Below are positions 36,418 to 45,699 of a DNA stretch of 64,000 nt, one piece after another. A program made the translations under genes and the position numbers. How positions within the stretch are numbered: the first letter of the stretch is position 1; every line of letters starts with the position of its first letter. The notes below the pieces were generated by a model. That model searched no databases. It had not been told where the DNA came from and saw nothing but the letters and a program-made list of their open reading frames with translations. The stretch comes from Methylobacterium sp. WL1 (GTDB taxonomy: Bacteria > Pseudomonadota > Alphaproteobacteria > Rhizobiales > Beijerinckiaceae): assembly GCF_008000895.1 (NCBI RefSeq), contig NZ_CP042823.1, forward strand, positions 4,257,001 to 4,321,000, in the 5' to 3' direction.

Positions 36418-37659
36418 ATGTTGAGTTTGCGCCGCAAGCGCCCGGCCCCGGAGCTGGCCGGGACCGCGGTGACGGCCGACGCCCAGACGTCCGCGCCCGT
36501 GTCGACGACCGTCCTGGAAAGCGTCCCGCAGGCTGCTGCCGCGCCCGACCGCGAATTGTTGGCGCTCCTGGCGCGCCTGTCGGCCGCGGCCTCGGATGCC
36601 GGCACCTCGATCGGCTGGATGACGCGCGACGCCTCCGGCACCGCCGAGCAGGCTCGGCTGATCGCCGCCGCCAGCGAGGAACTCGCCGCCAGCACCAGCG
36701 AGATCGCGGCGCGCTCCTCCTCGGCGGCCGAGACCGCCGAGACCGCCCGCGCCGGCATCGCCACCTGCGTCGACGACCTCCAGCGCGCCAGCGACGGCAT
36801 GCGCGGGATCGAGCAGGGCACCGACGAGATCGGCAGCCGGCTCGACAGCTTCTCGGCTGCCGCCCTGCGAATCGAGGAGATGGCCGGGACCATCGCGGCG
36901 ATCTCGGCCCAGACCAACCTGCTGGCGCTCAACGCCACCATCGAGGCCGCCCGGGCCGGCGAGGCCGGCCGAGGCTTCGCGGTCGTGGCCGCGGAAGTGA
37001 AGATGCTCTCCGCGCAGACCGCGAAGGCGACGGACGAGATCCGCGCCCGGCTCGGCGGACTTCGTGAAGAAATGGCGGCGATGCAGGCGGCGGTCACGCG
37101 CAGCCGCAGCGCCGTGGAGACCGGCGCAGCCGCCATGGTGCGGGCCAACGTCCGGGTCGAGGCGGAGAGCGGCGCCGTCGCCACGGTGGCGGCCCAGATG
37201 CGCGAGGCCTCCGAGATCATGGGCCAGCAGATCCAGGCCACCGGTGAGATCGCCCGGAGCGTCGGCCGGATCGCGGAGGGCACCGACAAGGGCCGCCGGG
37301 AGATCGGCGACGCGCTCGGCCAGCTCGACCGGATCGAGGATCTCGGCCGCACCCTGCTCGACCGGCAGGCCGGGAGCGACACGGCGATGCGGCTCGCCCG
37401 CATCCCGGCGGATTGCGCGGCCTGGCGCCGGGCCATGGCGGCGACCCTGGTGGGGATGCGCCCGGCCGACACGCCGCCGGTCGGCATCCCCGCCGATCCG
37501 GCCCGACCGGCCGCCGTGGAATCGGCCCTCACCCGGGCCCGGGAGCTCGCCGCGGCCTTGGGCCGCCACGTCCGGGCCCACGCCTGGGACGAGGCCACAA
37601 CGGCCTTCACCGGATTCGAGGCGGCCCTGGTCGAAGCGAAGGCGGCGGCCGAGGCTTGA
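36418..37659 (+). CDS. Soluble methyl-accepting chemotaxis protein
   Basis: A 413-residue chemoreceptor without membrane segments. The first 60 residues are Ala/Pro-rich. The signalling domain spans about 60-310 with the tip motif [19 protein letters not shown] and [16 protein letters not shown]. The last 100 residues (beginning [15 protein letters not shown]) are helical and faintly recall the CZB zinc-binding domain of soluble receptors, but the diagnostic CxxGxW and second His pattern are not clear. It probably senses an intracellular signal or works with a partner. ATG 36418 is preceded by AGGAG. Confidence 0.87.
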   Translation: MLSLRRKRPAPELAGTAVTADAQTSAPVSTTVLESVPQAAAAPDRELLALLARLSAAASDAGTSIGWMTRDASGTAEQARLIAAASEELAASTSEIAARSSSAAETAETARAGIATCVDDLQRASDGMRGIEQGTDEIGSRLDSFSAAALRIEEMAGTIAAISAQTNLLALNATIEAARAGEAGRGFAVVAAEVKMLSAQTAKATDEIRARLGGLREEMAAMQAAVTRSRSAVETGAAAMVRANVRVEAESGAVATVAAQMREASEIMGQQIQATGEIARSVGRIAEGTDKGRREIGDALGQLDRIEDLGRTLLDRQAGSDTAMRLARIPADCAAWRRAMAATLVGMRPADTPPVGIPADPARPAAVESALTRARELAAALGRHVRAHAWDEATTAFTGFEAALVEAKAAAEA

Positions 37660-37665
37660 GCCGGG

Positions 37666-38175
37666 TCAGGCCGAGACCAGCCCGTCGAGGCGCATGCGCG
37701 TGATCAGGGCGACCTCCTCGAGGGCGATCGCCTCCTCGGCGGCCGGCTCCCGGGACAGGCGCGCCTCGAAGGCGGACAGGATCTCGGCCCGCCCGCGCCC
37801 GCGCACCGCGATGATGAACGGGAAGCCGAACCGGGCGCGATAGGCCGCGTTTAGGCGATCGAAGGCCGCGCCCTCCTGTGCATCCATGCGGTCGAGGCCG
37901 GCGCTACCCTGCTCGCGCGTCGAATCCTCCGTGAGGCGGCGTGCCCGGGCCTCCGGGCCGGCCAGCTCCGGGTGGTTGTTGAGGAAGGCGCGGCGGTGTT
38001 CCGTCGGCGCGGCACGGACCGCCTGCATCATCGCGTCGTGCAATGCGGCGCGGCTCGCGAAGGGCCGATGCGGCCAGGCGGCCTGCGCGACCCAGGGCGC
38101 GTGCTCGAACACGCCCCCGAGAAGCGCCACGAAGGCCTCTTCGTCCAGCCGGTTGATCGCCGCCAGATCTGGCAT
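37666..38175 (-). CDS. uraD: OHCU decarboxylase
   Basis: A 169-residue 2-oxo-4-hydroxy-4-carboxy-5-ureidoimidazoline decarboxylase, the third step of urate breakdown, giving S-allantoin. The all-helical fold includes FVALLGGVFEHAPWVA, with the catalytic His and Pro in EHAPW, then NNHPELAG and the characteristic FGFPFIIAVRG near the C-terminus. The frame is open upstream into uraH; ATG 38175 is the family start. It is the last gene of a three-gene operon with two HIU hydrolases, 4 bp after uraH. Confidence 0.95.
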   Translation of the reverse strand: MPDLAAINRLDEEAFVALLGGVFEHAPWVAQAAWPHRPFASRAALHDAMMQAVRAAPTEHRRAFLNNHPELAGPEARARRLTEDSTREQGSAGLDRMDAQEGAAFDRLNAAYRARFGFPFIIAVRGRGRAEILSAFEARLSREPAAEEAIALEEVALITRMRLDGLVSA

Positions 38176-38179
38176 GGCG

Positions 38180-38533
38180 TCAGCTGCCGCGGTAGGTGGT
38201 GAAGCTCGCCGGCGCGCACAGCATCGGCACATGGTAGTGCTGCCCGGCATCGAAGATCGCGAAGCGCACCACCGGGTCGTCGATGAAGACGTCGCCCGGG
38301 TCGGTGCCCGGACGGTCCCGGAAATAATCCGCGACATGGAACGCCAGCTCGTACTGCCCGGTCCGGGCCTCGCCGGCCGGCAGGATCGGCGCGTCGGTGC
38401 GCCCATCCGCGTTGGTGACGACGCTCTTCACCAGCCGCCACGTCCCGTCCTCCAGGACCGAGAAGTCGATCCGCACGCCCGCGGCCGGGCGGCCGCGATC
38501 GGTATCGAGGACATGCGTCGAGATGCCGGCCAT
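38180..38533 (-). CDS. uraH: 5-hydroxyisourate hydrolase
   Basis: A 117-residue transthyretin-like enzyme that opens 5-hydroxyisourate to OHCU. Signature parts are ISTHVLDTDRGRPAAG at the N-terminus (active-site His), a middle YELAFHVADYF, and the C-terminal YRGS tetrapeptide. It forms a tetramer in the cytoplasm. ATG 38533 gives the usual MAGISTHVLD start; an ATG five codons upstream is also possible. It lies between uraD and a Tat-exported paralogue. Confidence 0.95.
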   Translation of the reverse strand: MAGISTHVLDTDRGRPAAGVRIDFSVLEDGTWRLVKSVVTNADGRTDAPILPAGEARTGQYELAFHVADYFRDRPGTDPGDVFIDDPVVRFAIFDAGQHYHVPMLCAPASFTTYRGS

Positions 38534-38558
38534 GGATGGGGGTCCCATAAGGTTGGGC

Positions 38559-39071
38559 TCAGCTGCCCCGATAGTAGGAATAACCCCAGGGCGTGAACAG
38601 CACCGGCAGGTGGTAGCGCTGGCGCGCGTCGCGGATCTGGAAGCGGATCGGCACGAGGCTCAGGAAATTCGGGCTCGGCAGCGTCACCCCGAGGGCCGCG
38701 AAATACGCCCCGACATGCAGCAGCAGCTCGTAGCGGCCGGCCTTCAGCGCGTCGTCGACGAGGAGCGGTTCGGCCGGCCGGCCGTTGGCCGCCGTGGTGA
38801 CCGTCTTGATCGGCCGGTAGACGTCGTCCTCGCGGATCGAGAGGTCGCAGACCAATCCGGCCGCCGGGGTTCCATTGGCATTGTCGAGCGCGTGCAGGGT
38901 CAGCCGCGGCCCGAGCCCCGCCTGTGAGGTCGGGGCCACGGTGAGCGCCCCGGGCCGCCGCCCCCCGTCGCCCGGAGGGGCTGGCCCCGCCTGGGATCCG
39001 CCCGCGGCAGCCGCCATGGCCGCGCCACCGAGGCCGAGTTCAGCGAAGGCCCGGCGAGTCACGGTGCCCAC
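38559..39071 (-). CDS. Tat-exported transthyretin-like 5-hydroxyisourate hydrolase
   Basis: A second transthyretin-like enzyme with a leader: VTRRAFAELGLGGAAMAAAA carries a twin-arginine motif and an Ala/Gly-rich core, so the protein should be exported folded to the periplasm. The catalytic landmarks remain: LTLHALDNANGTPAAG, a central YELLLHVGAYF and the final YRGS. GTG 39071, with GGAG at good spacing, is taken as start; a GTG at 39062 is a near alternative, while the much longer open frame has no ribosome binding site. It is 25 bp upstream of uraH in the same operon. Confidence 0.85.
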   Translation of the reverse strand: MGTVTRRAFAELGLGGAAMAAAAGGSQAGPAPPGDGGRRPGALTVAPTSQAGLGPRLTLHALDNANGTPAAGLVCDLSIREDDVYRPIKTVTTAANGRPAEPLLVDDALKAGRYELLLHVGAYFAALGVTLPSPNFLSLVPIRFQIRDARQRYHLPVLFTPWGYSYYRGS

Positions 39072-39317
39072 ATGCAGCTCCGGGCATCGCTTTGTCCCTG
39101 ACGTCCCAGAACGGCGAGGCATGCCGTCCACGGAGGACGGCAAGGCCGGTCTGGCAGGTTTGCCGGTTCCATTCCGTCCCCTCGACATCGCCGGTTGCCG
39201 CTGAGGGCTGTCGCGGCGACCTGTCGCAAGGCCTGCGCCATCTGGCAAACCTGCGCCAGCCGTCGAGGGGCTCAAGACGACGGATCGGTCCAAGCAAGGC
39301 GCAGGGACCGCGTCGGC

Positions 39318-39581
39318 CTACTTGCGGCTGCGCTCCTTGCGCAGTTCCCGCTCCGCCAGCAGCCAGAACTCGATCTCGAAGCCCTCTGGCCGGTGGTTGC
39401 GCTCCCACAACTCGTAGGCGCGCTCCCGGATCTCCTCGAACGGGATCGCGTCCGGCGCGGATTTGTCTTCGGTCCGTGACGCGGGCGGCCGCGGTCCGCT
39501 CTCCGGGACCGCCGGCTCCGGGGCAGCGGGGTCCGGAGCAGGCCGTGCGTCGCGACCGGGTTCCGACGACTCGGCTTTCAT
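39318..39581 (-). CDS. DUF2934 domain protein
   Basis: An 87-residue protein with a Pro/Ala/Glu-rich first half and a DUF2934 domain in the second: IRERAYELWERNHRPEGFEI, then FWLLAERELR. DUF2934 is a short helical domain, common in Hyphomicrobiales, with no known function. Its ATG overlaps the stop of the DUF3606-like gene (TGATG), so the two are translationally coupled. Confidence 0.75.
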   Translation of the reverse strand: MKAESSEPGRDARPAPDPAAPEPAVPESGPRPPASRTEDKSAPDAIPFEEIRERAYELWERNHRPEGFEIEFWLLAERELRKERSRK

Positions 39582-39751
39582 CACGAGGCCGGCTTGTCGA
39601 GATAGGCGGCGACGCTGGTGATCCGGCTCCCCACCATGGTCACGGCCTTGCGCAACCGCTCCTCGCTGACACCGAAGCGCTGCGCCCATTCTTCGCGCAT
39701 GACCCGGTCGTAGATGTCGATATGCGTCTTGCCTCTGAATTCGATGGACAT
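39581..39751 (-). CDS. Small DUF3606-like protein
   Basis: A 56-residue protein. RGKTHIDIYDRVMREEWAQ followed by FGVSEERLRKAVTMVGS fits the short DUF3606 pattern (a beta-turn start, then two helices with VSEExLRxAV). Function is unknown; such proteins are abundant in soil alphaproteobacteria and sometimes stress-induced. ATG 39751 is chosen; upstream in-frame codons are not family-like. It overlaps the DUF2934 gene by one base. Confidence 0.7.
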   Translation of the reverse strand: MSIEFRGKTHIDIYDRVMREEWAQRFGVSEERLRKAVTMVGSRITSVAAYLDKPAS

Positions 39752-39882
39752 GGTTCGCATGCTCTGGATTGCCGCCCAGCCGTGCGAGGCCGAGCCGTCT
39801 GGAGAGACAACCGGACTCGGCGGGATCGGTTGCCAGGCCTCGTCCGATCGACGGCGGCCTGTGGATGCGGAACGCGCGGGCG

Positions 39883-40257
39883 TCAGATGCCGCGGGAACG
39901 CCGCGTTCCGTCCCGGCCCGGCTCCTCCGGGCGGTCGGCCCCGAGCGCAACCGCCTCGCAGGCGAAGGGCGACGGCGGGGCCTCGACGCCGCGCCAGCGG
40001 GCATAGGCCCAGGGGCGGTACCAGACGCTCCCGCCGGGTAGCCGCTCGGGTACGAGATCGATGCCGTGGGTCCCGAACGGACCGCAGCGGCAGATCCGCG
40101 CGAAGCCCATCCAGGCGCCTGGCCAGAAGCCGTGCTGGGTGATGGCCTGGTCGGCGTATTCGGAGCAGCTCGGCCAGTGGCGGCACTGGCGGCCGATCAA
40201 TCCCGACAGGGTCAGCTGGTAGGTGCGAATCGCCCAATGCGCGGCGCGGCGAACCAT
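39883..40257 (-). CDS. yidD: Membrane protein insertion efficiency factor YidD
   Basis: A 124-residue YidD protein (former UPF0161), an amphipathic membrane-associated factor that helps YidC-dependent insertion. It begins with the typical RTYQLTLSGLIG helix, then CRHWPSCSEYADQAITQHG and RICRCGPFGTHGIDLVP, with all four conserved Cys. The C-terminal 45 residues are a variable extension. It starts 6 bp after the stop of an IscU-like gene and is probably cotranscribed. Confidence 0.95.
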   Translation of the reverse strand: MVRRAAHWAIRTYQLTLSGLIGRQCRHWPSCSEYADQAITQHGFWPGAWMGFARICRCGPFGTHGIDLVPERLPGGSVWYRPWAYARWRGVEAPPSPFACEAVALGADRPEEPGRDGTRRSRGI

Positions 40258-40263
40258 CGGACC

Positions 40264-40779
40264 CTACGCGTCGGCCGTCGCCGCGGTGGCCTGCTGCCCG
40301 GTGCCCTGTTCTCCGCCGGATCGGCGCTTGGCGGCGATCTGGTCGAGGGCGTCGACCACCGCGTCGAAGGTCAGCAGGGTCGAGGCGTGGCGCGCCTTGA
40401 ACTCCCGCACCGGCTCCAGGACCGCGAGGTCCGCCCAGGCCCCGCCGGGCGCGGGGCCGTTGGCCTTGAGCATCGCCCGCATGGCCTCGCGGACGCCGCG
40501 CAGCTCGTTCTCGGTGGCGCCAACCACGTGGCGGCCCATCAGCGACGAGGAGGCCTGCCCCAGGGCGCAGGCGCGGACCTCCTGCGCGAAATCGGCCACG
40601 CGGCCGTCCGCGCCGAGGACGACGTCGACCGTGACCGTCGAACCGCACAGGCGGGAATGTGCGGTGGCGCTGGCATCGGGCCGCTCCAGGCGCCCCAGAT
40701 GCGGGATGTCGGCGGCCAGTTCGAGGATACGGCGGTTGTAGATGTCGTCGAGCATCGGGGCCTCGGGCGGGTGCGTCAT
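40264..40779 (-). CDS. IscU/NifU-like iron-sulfur cluster scaffold protein
   Basis: A 171-residue protein with an IscU-like N-terminal domain: it opens with DDIYNRRILELAADIPHLG, has SRLCGSTVTVDVVL and VRACALGQASSSLMG, so two of the usual Cys ligands are visible. The third ligand position is not a clear Cys; such members are annotated as iron-sulfur assembly scaffold proteins and are of uncertain activity. An ATG eight codons in (MLDDIYN) is an alternative start. It sits just upstream of yidD and diverges from folE. Confidence 0.85.
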   Translation of the reverse strand: MTHPPEAPMLDDIYNRRILELAADIPHLGRLERPDASATAHSRLCGSTVTVDVVLGADGRVADFAQEVRACALGQASSSLMGRHVVGATENELRGVREAMRAMLKANGPAPGGAWADLAVLEPVREFKARHASTLLTFDAVVDALDQIAAKRRSGGEQGTGQQATAATADA

Positions 40780-41006
40780 CCGATCGAGCTATTGCCCATC
40801 GGGATTCTGCCGCGCGACCCGTGCATTGCGTGTTGCCGCGCGAACAATGATATAGGCCCCCTACGGTCGCTTCGCGAGGAGGCGGTTCGTCGACCAGGGT
40901 CGCGCCCACGGCCAAGGTAGTTCCCACGGCTCTAGTCCAACCGGGGCGCCGGCTCGAATTCGTTTCGAGCCCGGGATCTCCCTCACAAGCCCGACGCGAT
41001 CCGACG

Positions 41007-41843
41007 ATGTATGCCAAGCCTGACAGCACCACGATGAAGTCCCGTGTGGCGCGGGCCGGAGATGCCATGGATGCCGCGCTTAAATCATTGTCCTATCGAG
41101 GCGAAGGACACGGTCTGGACCGGGGCGGCGTCGATGGGCGGGATCTGGGACAGAGTCTGACCGGCATGCGCAACGACAACCGACCGGTCGATGACGGCCG
41201 CCCCGCAGCGGTCGAGATCGCGCCGCAGCCCGCCTCCGCAACCCGTGTGCCCGAGGGGATCGAGACCGGCCGCCCGAGCCGCGCCGAGGCCGAGGCCGCG
41301 GTGCGCACGCTCCTGCGCTGGGCCGGCGACGATCCGACCCGCGAGGGCCTGCGCGACACGCCGGCCCGGGTCACCAAGGCCTTCGGGCAGCTGTTCGGCG
41401 GCTACGAGATGGATGCCGAGGCCTTGCTGGCCCGCGTCTTCGAGGAGGTCGAGGGCTATTCGGACATCGTGCTGGTGCGCGACATCCCGTTCTACTCCCA
41501 CTGCGAGCACCACATGGTGCCGTTCATGGGGCTCGCCCACATCGCCTATTACCCGACCCGCGGCGTCGTCGGACTCTCGAAGCTCGCCCGCGTGGTCGAT
41601 ACCTTCGCGCGCCGCCTGCAGACGCAGGAGACGATGACCGCGCAGATCGCCGACGTGATCGAGAGCATCCTCAAGCCCCGGGGCGTCGCCGTGATGGTGG
41701 AGGCCGAGCACCTCTGCATGGCGATGCGCGGCGTGCAGAAGGCCGGCGTCTCGACGATCACCAGCCAGTTCCGCGGCGTCTTCAAGGACGATGCCAGCGA
41801 GCAGGTGCGCTTCCTCACCCTGGTGCGCGGCGGGACAAAGTAA
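41007..41843 (+). CDS. folE: GTP cyclohydrolase I
   Basis: Converts GTP to 7,8-dihydroneopterin triphosphate, the first step of folate and pterin synthesis; pterins also matter for C1 metabolism here. The 278-residue frame has a non-conserved N-terminal 85 residues and a canonical catalytic domain: [10 protein letters not shown], the zinc-binding Cys in [20 protein letters not shown] and the second Cys in [15 protein letters not shown] 41007 is used because the frame is open; an ATG at 41037 or 41067 is also possible. It diverges from the IscU-like gene. Confidence 0.95.
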   Translation: MYAKPDSTTMKSRVARAGDAMDAALKSLSYRGEGHGLDRGGVDGRDLGQSLTGMRNDNRPVDDGRPAAVEIAPQPASATRVPEGIETGRPSRAEAEAAVRTLLRWAGDDPTREGLRDTPARVTKAFGQLFGGYEMDAEALLARVFEEVEGYSDIVLVRDIPFYSHCEHHMVPFMGLAHIAYYPTRGVVGLSKLARVVDTFARRLQTQETMTAQIADVIESILKPRGVAVMVEAEHLCMAMRGVQKAGVSTITSQFRGVFKDDASEQVRFLTLVRGGTK

Positions 41844-41950
41844 CCGCAGGCCGGATGGCCCGATCGGGCGGCCACCGTCATGCGGTCTTCATCGATCGGG
41901 CTACACCCAATAGCCTCGACTCAAGCTTCACCGGACTCGCTTCCGCCGCC

Positions 41951-42373
41951 ATGACCGCAAGCGACATCGCTTTCGATCCCCCCGGCACCCGGGCCGAGGT
42001 CGAGGAAGGCACGGGCCTGACCCCGCGCTTCGACCGGGACGGCCTGGTCGCCTGCATCGCGGTCGACGCGCAGGACGGGCGTGTGCTGATGCTCGCCTAC
42101 ATGAACGCCGAATCGCTGGCCCGGACCCTCGCCACCGGGGAAGCCTGGTACTGGTCGCGGTCCCGGCAGGAACTCTGGCACAAGGGCGCGACCAGCGGGC
42201 AGATCCAGCGCGTCGTCGAGATGCGGGTCGATTGCGACCAGGACGCGCTGCTGATCCGCGTGGAGGTCGGTGGCGACGGCGGTTGCTGCCACACCGGCCG
42301 CCGCGCCTGCTTCTATCGCCGGGTCGTCCGCGGGCCGGATGGCGCCGTCACCCTGGAGGCCGCCGGGGCATGA
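41951..42373 (+). CDS. hisI: Phosphoribosyl-AMP cyclohydrolase
   Basis: A 140-residue HisI that opens the adenine ring of phosphoribosyl-AMP, step three of histidine synthesis. Hallmarks are [40 protein letters not shown] and the [13 protein letters not shown] zinc-binding end. ATG 41951 is the family start even though the frame is open upstream. It lacks a HisE domain, as usual in alphaproteobacteria. Its stop overlaps the ATG of a patatin gene (ATGA), coupling the two. Confidence 0.96.
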   Translation: MTASDIAFDPPGTRAEVEEGTGLTPRFDRDGLVACIAVDAQDGRVLMLAYMNAESLARTLATGEAWYWSRSRQELWHKGATSGQIQRVVEMRVDCDQDALLIRVEVGGDGGCCHTGRRACFYRRVVRGPDGAVTLEAAGA

Positions 42374-43353
42374 GCGCGTCCCTTGCCTTGCAATGGCAAG
42401 AATGTCCGGCCGTCCCCTATTTCCTCCCCGGAACCGTCGAGCCGATCCGGCCCCTGCCCGCTGCCGGCCCCCGCATCGGCCTGGCGCTCGGCGGTGGTTC
42501 GGCCCGGGGCTGGGCCCATATCGGGGTGATCCGCGCCCTCGAGGAGGGCGGCATCCATCCCACCGTGGTGGCGGGCTGCTCGATCGGCGCCGTGGTCGGC
42601 GCCTGCTACGCCGCCGGGCGCCTCGACCGCCTGGAGAGCTTCGCGCGGGAACTCACCCGGCACCGGGTAGTCCGGCTGATCGACCCGCGCTTTCCCGGTT
42701 CCGGGCTGATCGCCGGCAACCGCCTCCGTCGGCGGCTGTTCGCCGATCTCGGCACGCGCCGGATCGAGAGCCTGCCGATCCGCTTCGGCTGCGTCGCCAC
42801 CGAGTTCGGCAGCGGCCTGGAGGTGAACCTGACCGAAGGGCCGACCGTCGATGCGGTGCGCGCCTCCTACGCGATCCCCGGCCTGTTCCCGCCCGTGACC
42901 CACGAGGGGCGCGTGCTGATGGACGGGACCCTGGTCAACCCCGTCCCGGTGGCGCTCGCCCGCGCGCTCGGGGCCGATCTCGTGATCTGCGTGAACCTCA
43001 ACGGCGATACCGGTGGCCCGGTGGTGCACGAGGTGCCGGCGCCGGCCGCGCGCCGGAGCTTCCTCCAGCTGATCCGCGCGCGCCTGCCGGGCTTCGAGCC
43101 CCAGGAAGCCGAGATCCCGGTCCCGGGCATTGCCCGGGTCGTGCTCGGCGCCTTCAACATCACCCAGGACCGGATCTCCCGGGCGCGGCTGGAGCGCGAC
43201 CCGCCGGACGTGGCCATCGGCCCGGATGTCGCGGCCTTCGGCCTGTTCGACTTCCACAAGGCCGCCGAGGGGATCGATATCGGCTACCGGGCGGCCCGGG
43301 CGTCCCTGCCCCGGATCCGCGCTGTCGTGAACGGCGCCGCAGCGCGGGCCTAG
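42370..43353 (+). CDS. Patatin-like phospholipase
   Basis: A 327-residue patatin/RssA-type serine hydrolase. The oxyanion loop is [15 protein letters not shown], the nucleophile Ser lies in [10 protein letters not shown], and the dyad Asp in [11 protein letters not shown] (DGT/DG motif). No signal peptide or membrane segment is seen. Such proteins have lipid acyl hydrolase activity of unknown target. ATG 42370 overlaps the hisI stop by four bases. A dispersed repeat begins at its stop codon. Confidence 0.9.
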   Translation: MSASLALQWQECPAVPYFLPGTVEPIRPLPAAGPRIGLALGGGSARGWAHIGVIRALEEGGIHPTVVAGCSIGAVVGACYAAGRLDRLESFARELTRHRVVRLIDPRFPGSGLIAGNRLRRRLFADLGTRRIESLPIRFGCVATEFGSGLEVNLTEGPTVDAVRASYAIPGLFPPVTHEGRVLMDGTLVNPVPVALARALGADLVICVNLNGDTGGPVVHEVPAPAARRSFLQLIRARLPGFEPQEAEIPVPGIARVVLGAFNITQDRISRARLERDPPDVAIGPDVAAFGLFDFHKAAEGIDIGYRAARASLPRIRAVVNGAAARA

Positions 43354-43399
43354 AGCATCGTTCCGAAGGGGCCCGCGGGCTTTCGGAAAAAGGCGATGC
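43351..43399 (+). repeat. Dispersed repeat with imperfect hairpin
   Basis: TAGAGCATCGTTCCGAA begins at the patatin stop; GCATCG pairs with CGATGC (43394-43399), and TTCCGAA with TTCGGAA, around an internal loop. A related half-copy (TAGGGCATCGTTCCGG) is at 55233. Such elements at gene ends are common in Methylobacterium and may be terminators or REP-like repeats. Confidence 0.6.
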
Positions 43400-43502
43400 G
43401 GATCAAGGAGCGCGCATCGTGTTGACGGCTTTCGCGCGAAGGATCGTCACGCGGTTGTAACGACCGGTTGCGATGGCCCCTCATCGAATGAGAGGGCTTC
43501 CA

Positions 43503-45074
43503 ATGTATACGAGCCGCCGCCAGATCCTCCTGTCCGGAGGCGCAAGCCTCGTCGGGATCGCCACCGGCGTGGCCCGCCCCGGCCTGAGCCGGGCCGCCGA
43601 CCGGCCGCTCCTAAGCCACGGCCTCCAGTCCGGCGATGTCGGGACCGATTCCGCGGTGGTCTGGGCCCGCTCCGACCGCCCGGCCCGGGCGATCATCGAG
43701 TGGGCCACCACCGAGAGCTTCTCCGAGATCCGCGGTGGCGTCTTCGCGGATGCACTGCCCGAGAGCGACGGCACCGTGAAGGTGGCGCTGGCTGGCCTGC
43801 CGCCGGGGCAGGACGTGTTCTACCGGGTCCGCCTGCAGGACGTCGCGGCGCCGACCATCGTCGGACCCGCGCAGGTCGGGCGGTTCCGCACCGCGCCAGC
43901 GGACAAGCGCTCGGTCTCGTTCTGCTGGTCGGGCGACACGGTCGGCCAGGGCTGGGGCATCGACGAGGCCCGCGGCGGCATGACGATCTACGCGGCGATC
44001 CTCAAGAACCGGCCGGACTTCTTCATCCATTCCGGCGACACGATCTATGCCGACGGGCCGATCCAGGCCGAGGTGAAGCTCCCGGACGGCAGCCTCTGGC
44101 GCAACCGCGTCACTGAGGAGGTCGCCAAGCCCGCCGAGACGCTCGCCGAGTTCCGCGGCCGCCACAAGTACAACCTCACCGACCGGAACGTGCTGGCGAT
44201 GAACGCCGCCGTGCCGATCCTGGCGCAGTGGGACGACCACGAGGTCACCAACAATTGGTGGCCGGGCGAGCCGTTGACCCGGGCCGAGCACCTCAAGAAG
44301 AAGTACACGGACCCGAACGTGCTCGCGATGCAGCTGCGCGCGGCGCGCGCCTTCCACGAGTACATGCCGATGCGCTTCGAGCCGGCCGAGCCCGGCCGGG
44401 TCTACCGCAAGATCGCCTACGGCCCGCTGGTCGACGTGTTCATGCTCGACATGCGCTCCTACCGGGGCCCGAACGGCGAGAACCGGCAGACGGAATACGG
44501 CCCCGACGCGTATTTCCTGGGGCCGCAACAGATCGCGTGGCTGAAGCGGGCGCTCACGGAATCCCGCGCGACCTGGAAGGTGATCGCCGCCGACATGCCG
44601 CTCGGCCTCGTGGTGACCTACGACGTGGACCGCAGTTTCGGCTCGGAGGCGGTGGCGCAGGGTGACGGGCCGCCGCTCGGGCGCGAGCTGGAGATCGCCG
44701 ACCTGCTGCGGTTCATCAAGCAGGCCAAGATCCGCAACACGGTCTGGCTGACCGCGGACGTGCACTACACGGCCGCCCACTACTACGACCCGAACAAGGC
44801 GCAGTTCCAGGATTTCGACCCGTTCTGGGAGTTCGTCTCGGGCCCGCTCCACGCCGGCACCTTCGGGCCCAACGCGCTCGACAACACGTTCGGCCCGCAA
44901 CTGCGCTACGTGAAGGCGCCCGACAAGGGCCAGGTGAACCTGTCACCGGCCGCGGGCTACCAGTTCTTCGGCCACGTCGCGGTGGATGGCGACACCGAGC
45001 AGATGACCGTGACCCTCAAGGACGCGGCCGACACCGACCTCTGGCACGTCACCCTCGACCCCGCGAAGGCGTAG
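43503..45074 (+). CDS. phoD: PhoD-like alkaline phosphatase, Tat-exported
   Basis: A 523-residue PhoD phosphodiesterase/phosphatase. The N-terminus has a twin-arginine signal (SRRQILLSGGASLVGIATG), then the PhoD N-terminal Fn3-like domain (HGLQSGDVGTDSAVVWAR) and the metallophosphatase core: SFCWSGDTVG, DFFIHSGDTIYADG, QWDDHEVTNNWW, and VWLTADVHYTAAHYY near the end. It should hydrolyse phosphomonoesters and diesters in the periplasm using Fe3+ and Ca2+. ATG 43503 is the natural signal-peptide start; the open frame extends 10 codons upstream. It stands alone, without visible Pho box. Confidence 0.93.
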   Translation: MYTSRRQILLSGGASLVGIATGVARPGLSRAADRPLLSHGLQSGDVGTDSAVVWARSDRPARAIIEWATTESFSEIRGGVFADALPESDGTVKVALAGLPPGQDVFYRVRLQDVAAPTIVGPAQVGRFRTAPADKRSVSFCWSGDTVGQGWGIDEARGGMTIYAAILKNRPDFFIHSGDTIYADGPIQAEVKLPDGSLWRNRVTEEVAKPAETLAEFRGRHKYNLTDRNVLAMNAAVPILAQWDDHEVTNNWWPGEPLTRAEHLKKKYTDPNVLAMQLRAARAFHEYMPMRFEPAEPGRVYRKIAYGPLVDVFMLDMRSYRGPNGENRQTEYGPDAYFLGPQQIAWLKRALTESRATWKVIAADMPLGLVVTYDVDRSFGSEAVAQGDGPPLGRELEIADLLRFIKQAKIRNTVWLTADVHYTAAHYYDPNKAQFQDFDPFWEFVSGPLHAGTFGPNALDNTFGPQLRYVKAPDKGQVNLSPAAGYQFFGHVAVDGDTEQMTVTLKDAADTDLWHVTLDPAKA

Positions 45075-45126
45075 GCGCAGGCAACGTCGCCGCCCGCCGG
45101 ACTCCGCGTCCGGCCGGCGCGCGATC

Positions 45127-45558
45127 TCACGCCATGGTGATGTAATCGCGCAGGGCCTGGTGCTCGGCCTCGACCGTGGCGATGCGGCGCGCCACCACGT
45201 CGCCGATGGAGATCAGGCCGACGAGTCGGCCGTCCTCGCAGACCGGGACGTGGCGGAACCGCCCTTCCGTCATCAAGCCCATCACCTCCTCGATGGTGGA
45301 GCTTCGGCCGCAGGTGGTGACCGCGCCCGTCATGTGGTCCGAGACCGGCGCGTCGAAGGTCGCGCCGCCGTGGCGGGCGAGCGCCCGCATGATGTCCCGC
45401 TCCGAGATGATCCCGGCCACCGACCCGTCGGCATGGGCGACCACCAGTGCGCCGATCCGCTTGTCGGCGAGAATCTGGATCACCTCCTCGAGGGTCTTGT
45501 CGGGGCTCACGGTGACGACGGAGCTGCCCTTCTCGGCAAGGATGCGTGCGACGGTCAT
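45127..45558 (-). CDS. Two-CBS-domain protein
   Basis: A 143-residue protein of two CBS motifs: residues about 10-65 (VSPDKTLEEVIQILADKRIG, GIISERDIMRAL) and 75-130 (HMTGAVTTCGRSSTIEEVM, GLISIGDVV). The pair should form a Bateman module that binds adenine nucleotides. There is no catalytic domain, so it probably regulates another protein. This exact type (MTVARIL start, two CBS, C-terminal helix) is very common in alphaproteobacteria; function is unknown. Confidence 0.92.
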   Translation of the reverse strand: MTVARILAEKGSSVVTVSPDKTLEEVIQILADKRIGALVVAHADGSVAGIISERDIMRALARHGGATFDAPVSDHMTGAVTTCGRSSTIEEVMGLMTEGRFRHVPVCEDGRLVGLISIGDVVARRIATVEAEHQALRDYITMA

Positions 45559-45699
45559 GGCTCTCTCCCTGTGACGCGGTGCGTGCGCCGTCAGCCGCGG
45601 CGCCTCCGTTACGCTGTCGTCCGGGTTGGCCCCGGCTCGTTCACATTATGGCGAGTGTGTGACCGATCCGGCGCGTTGGCAAGATGCCGGGACGTCGTC

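Noticed and set aside
40780..41006. Riboswitch before folE
   Set aside because: The short region shows no conserved structure I could recognise.
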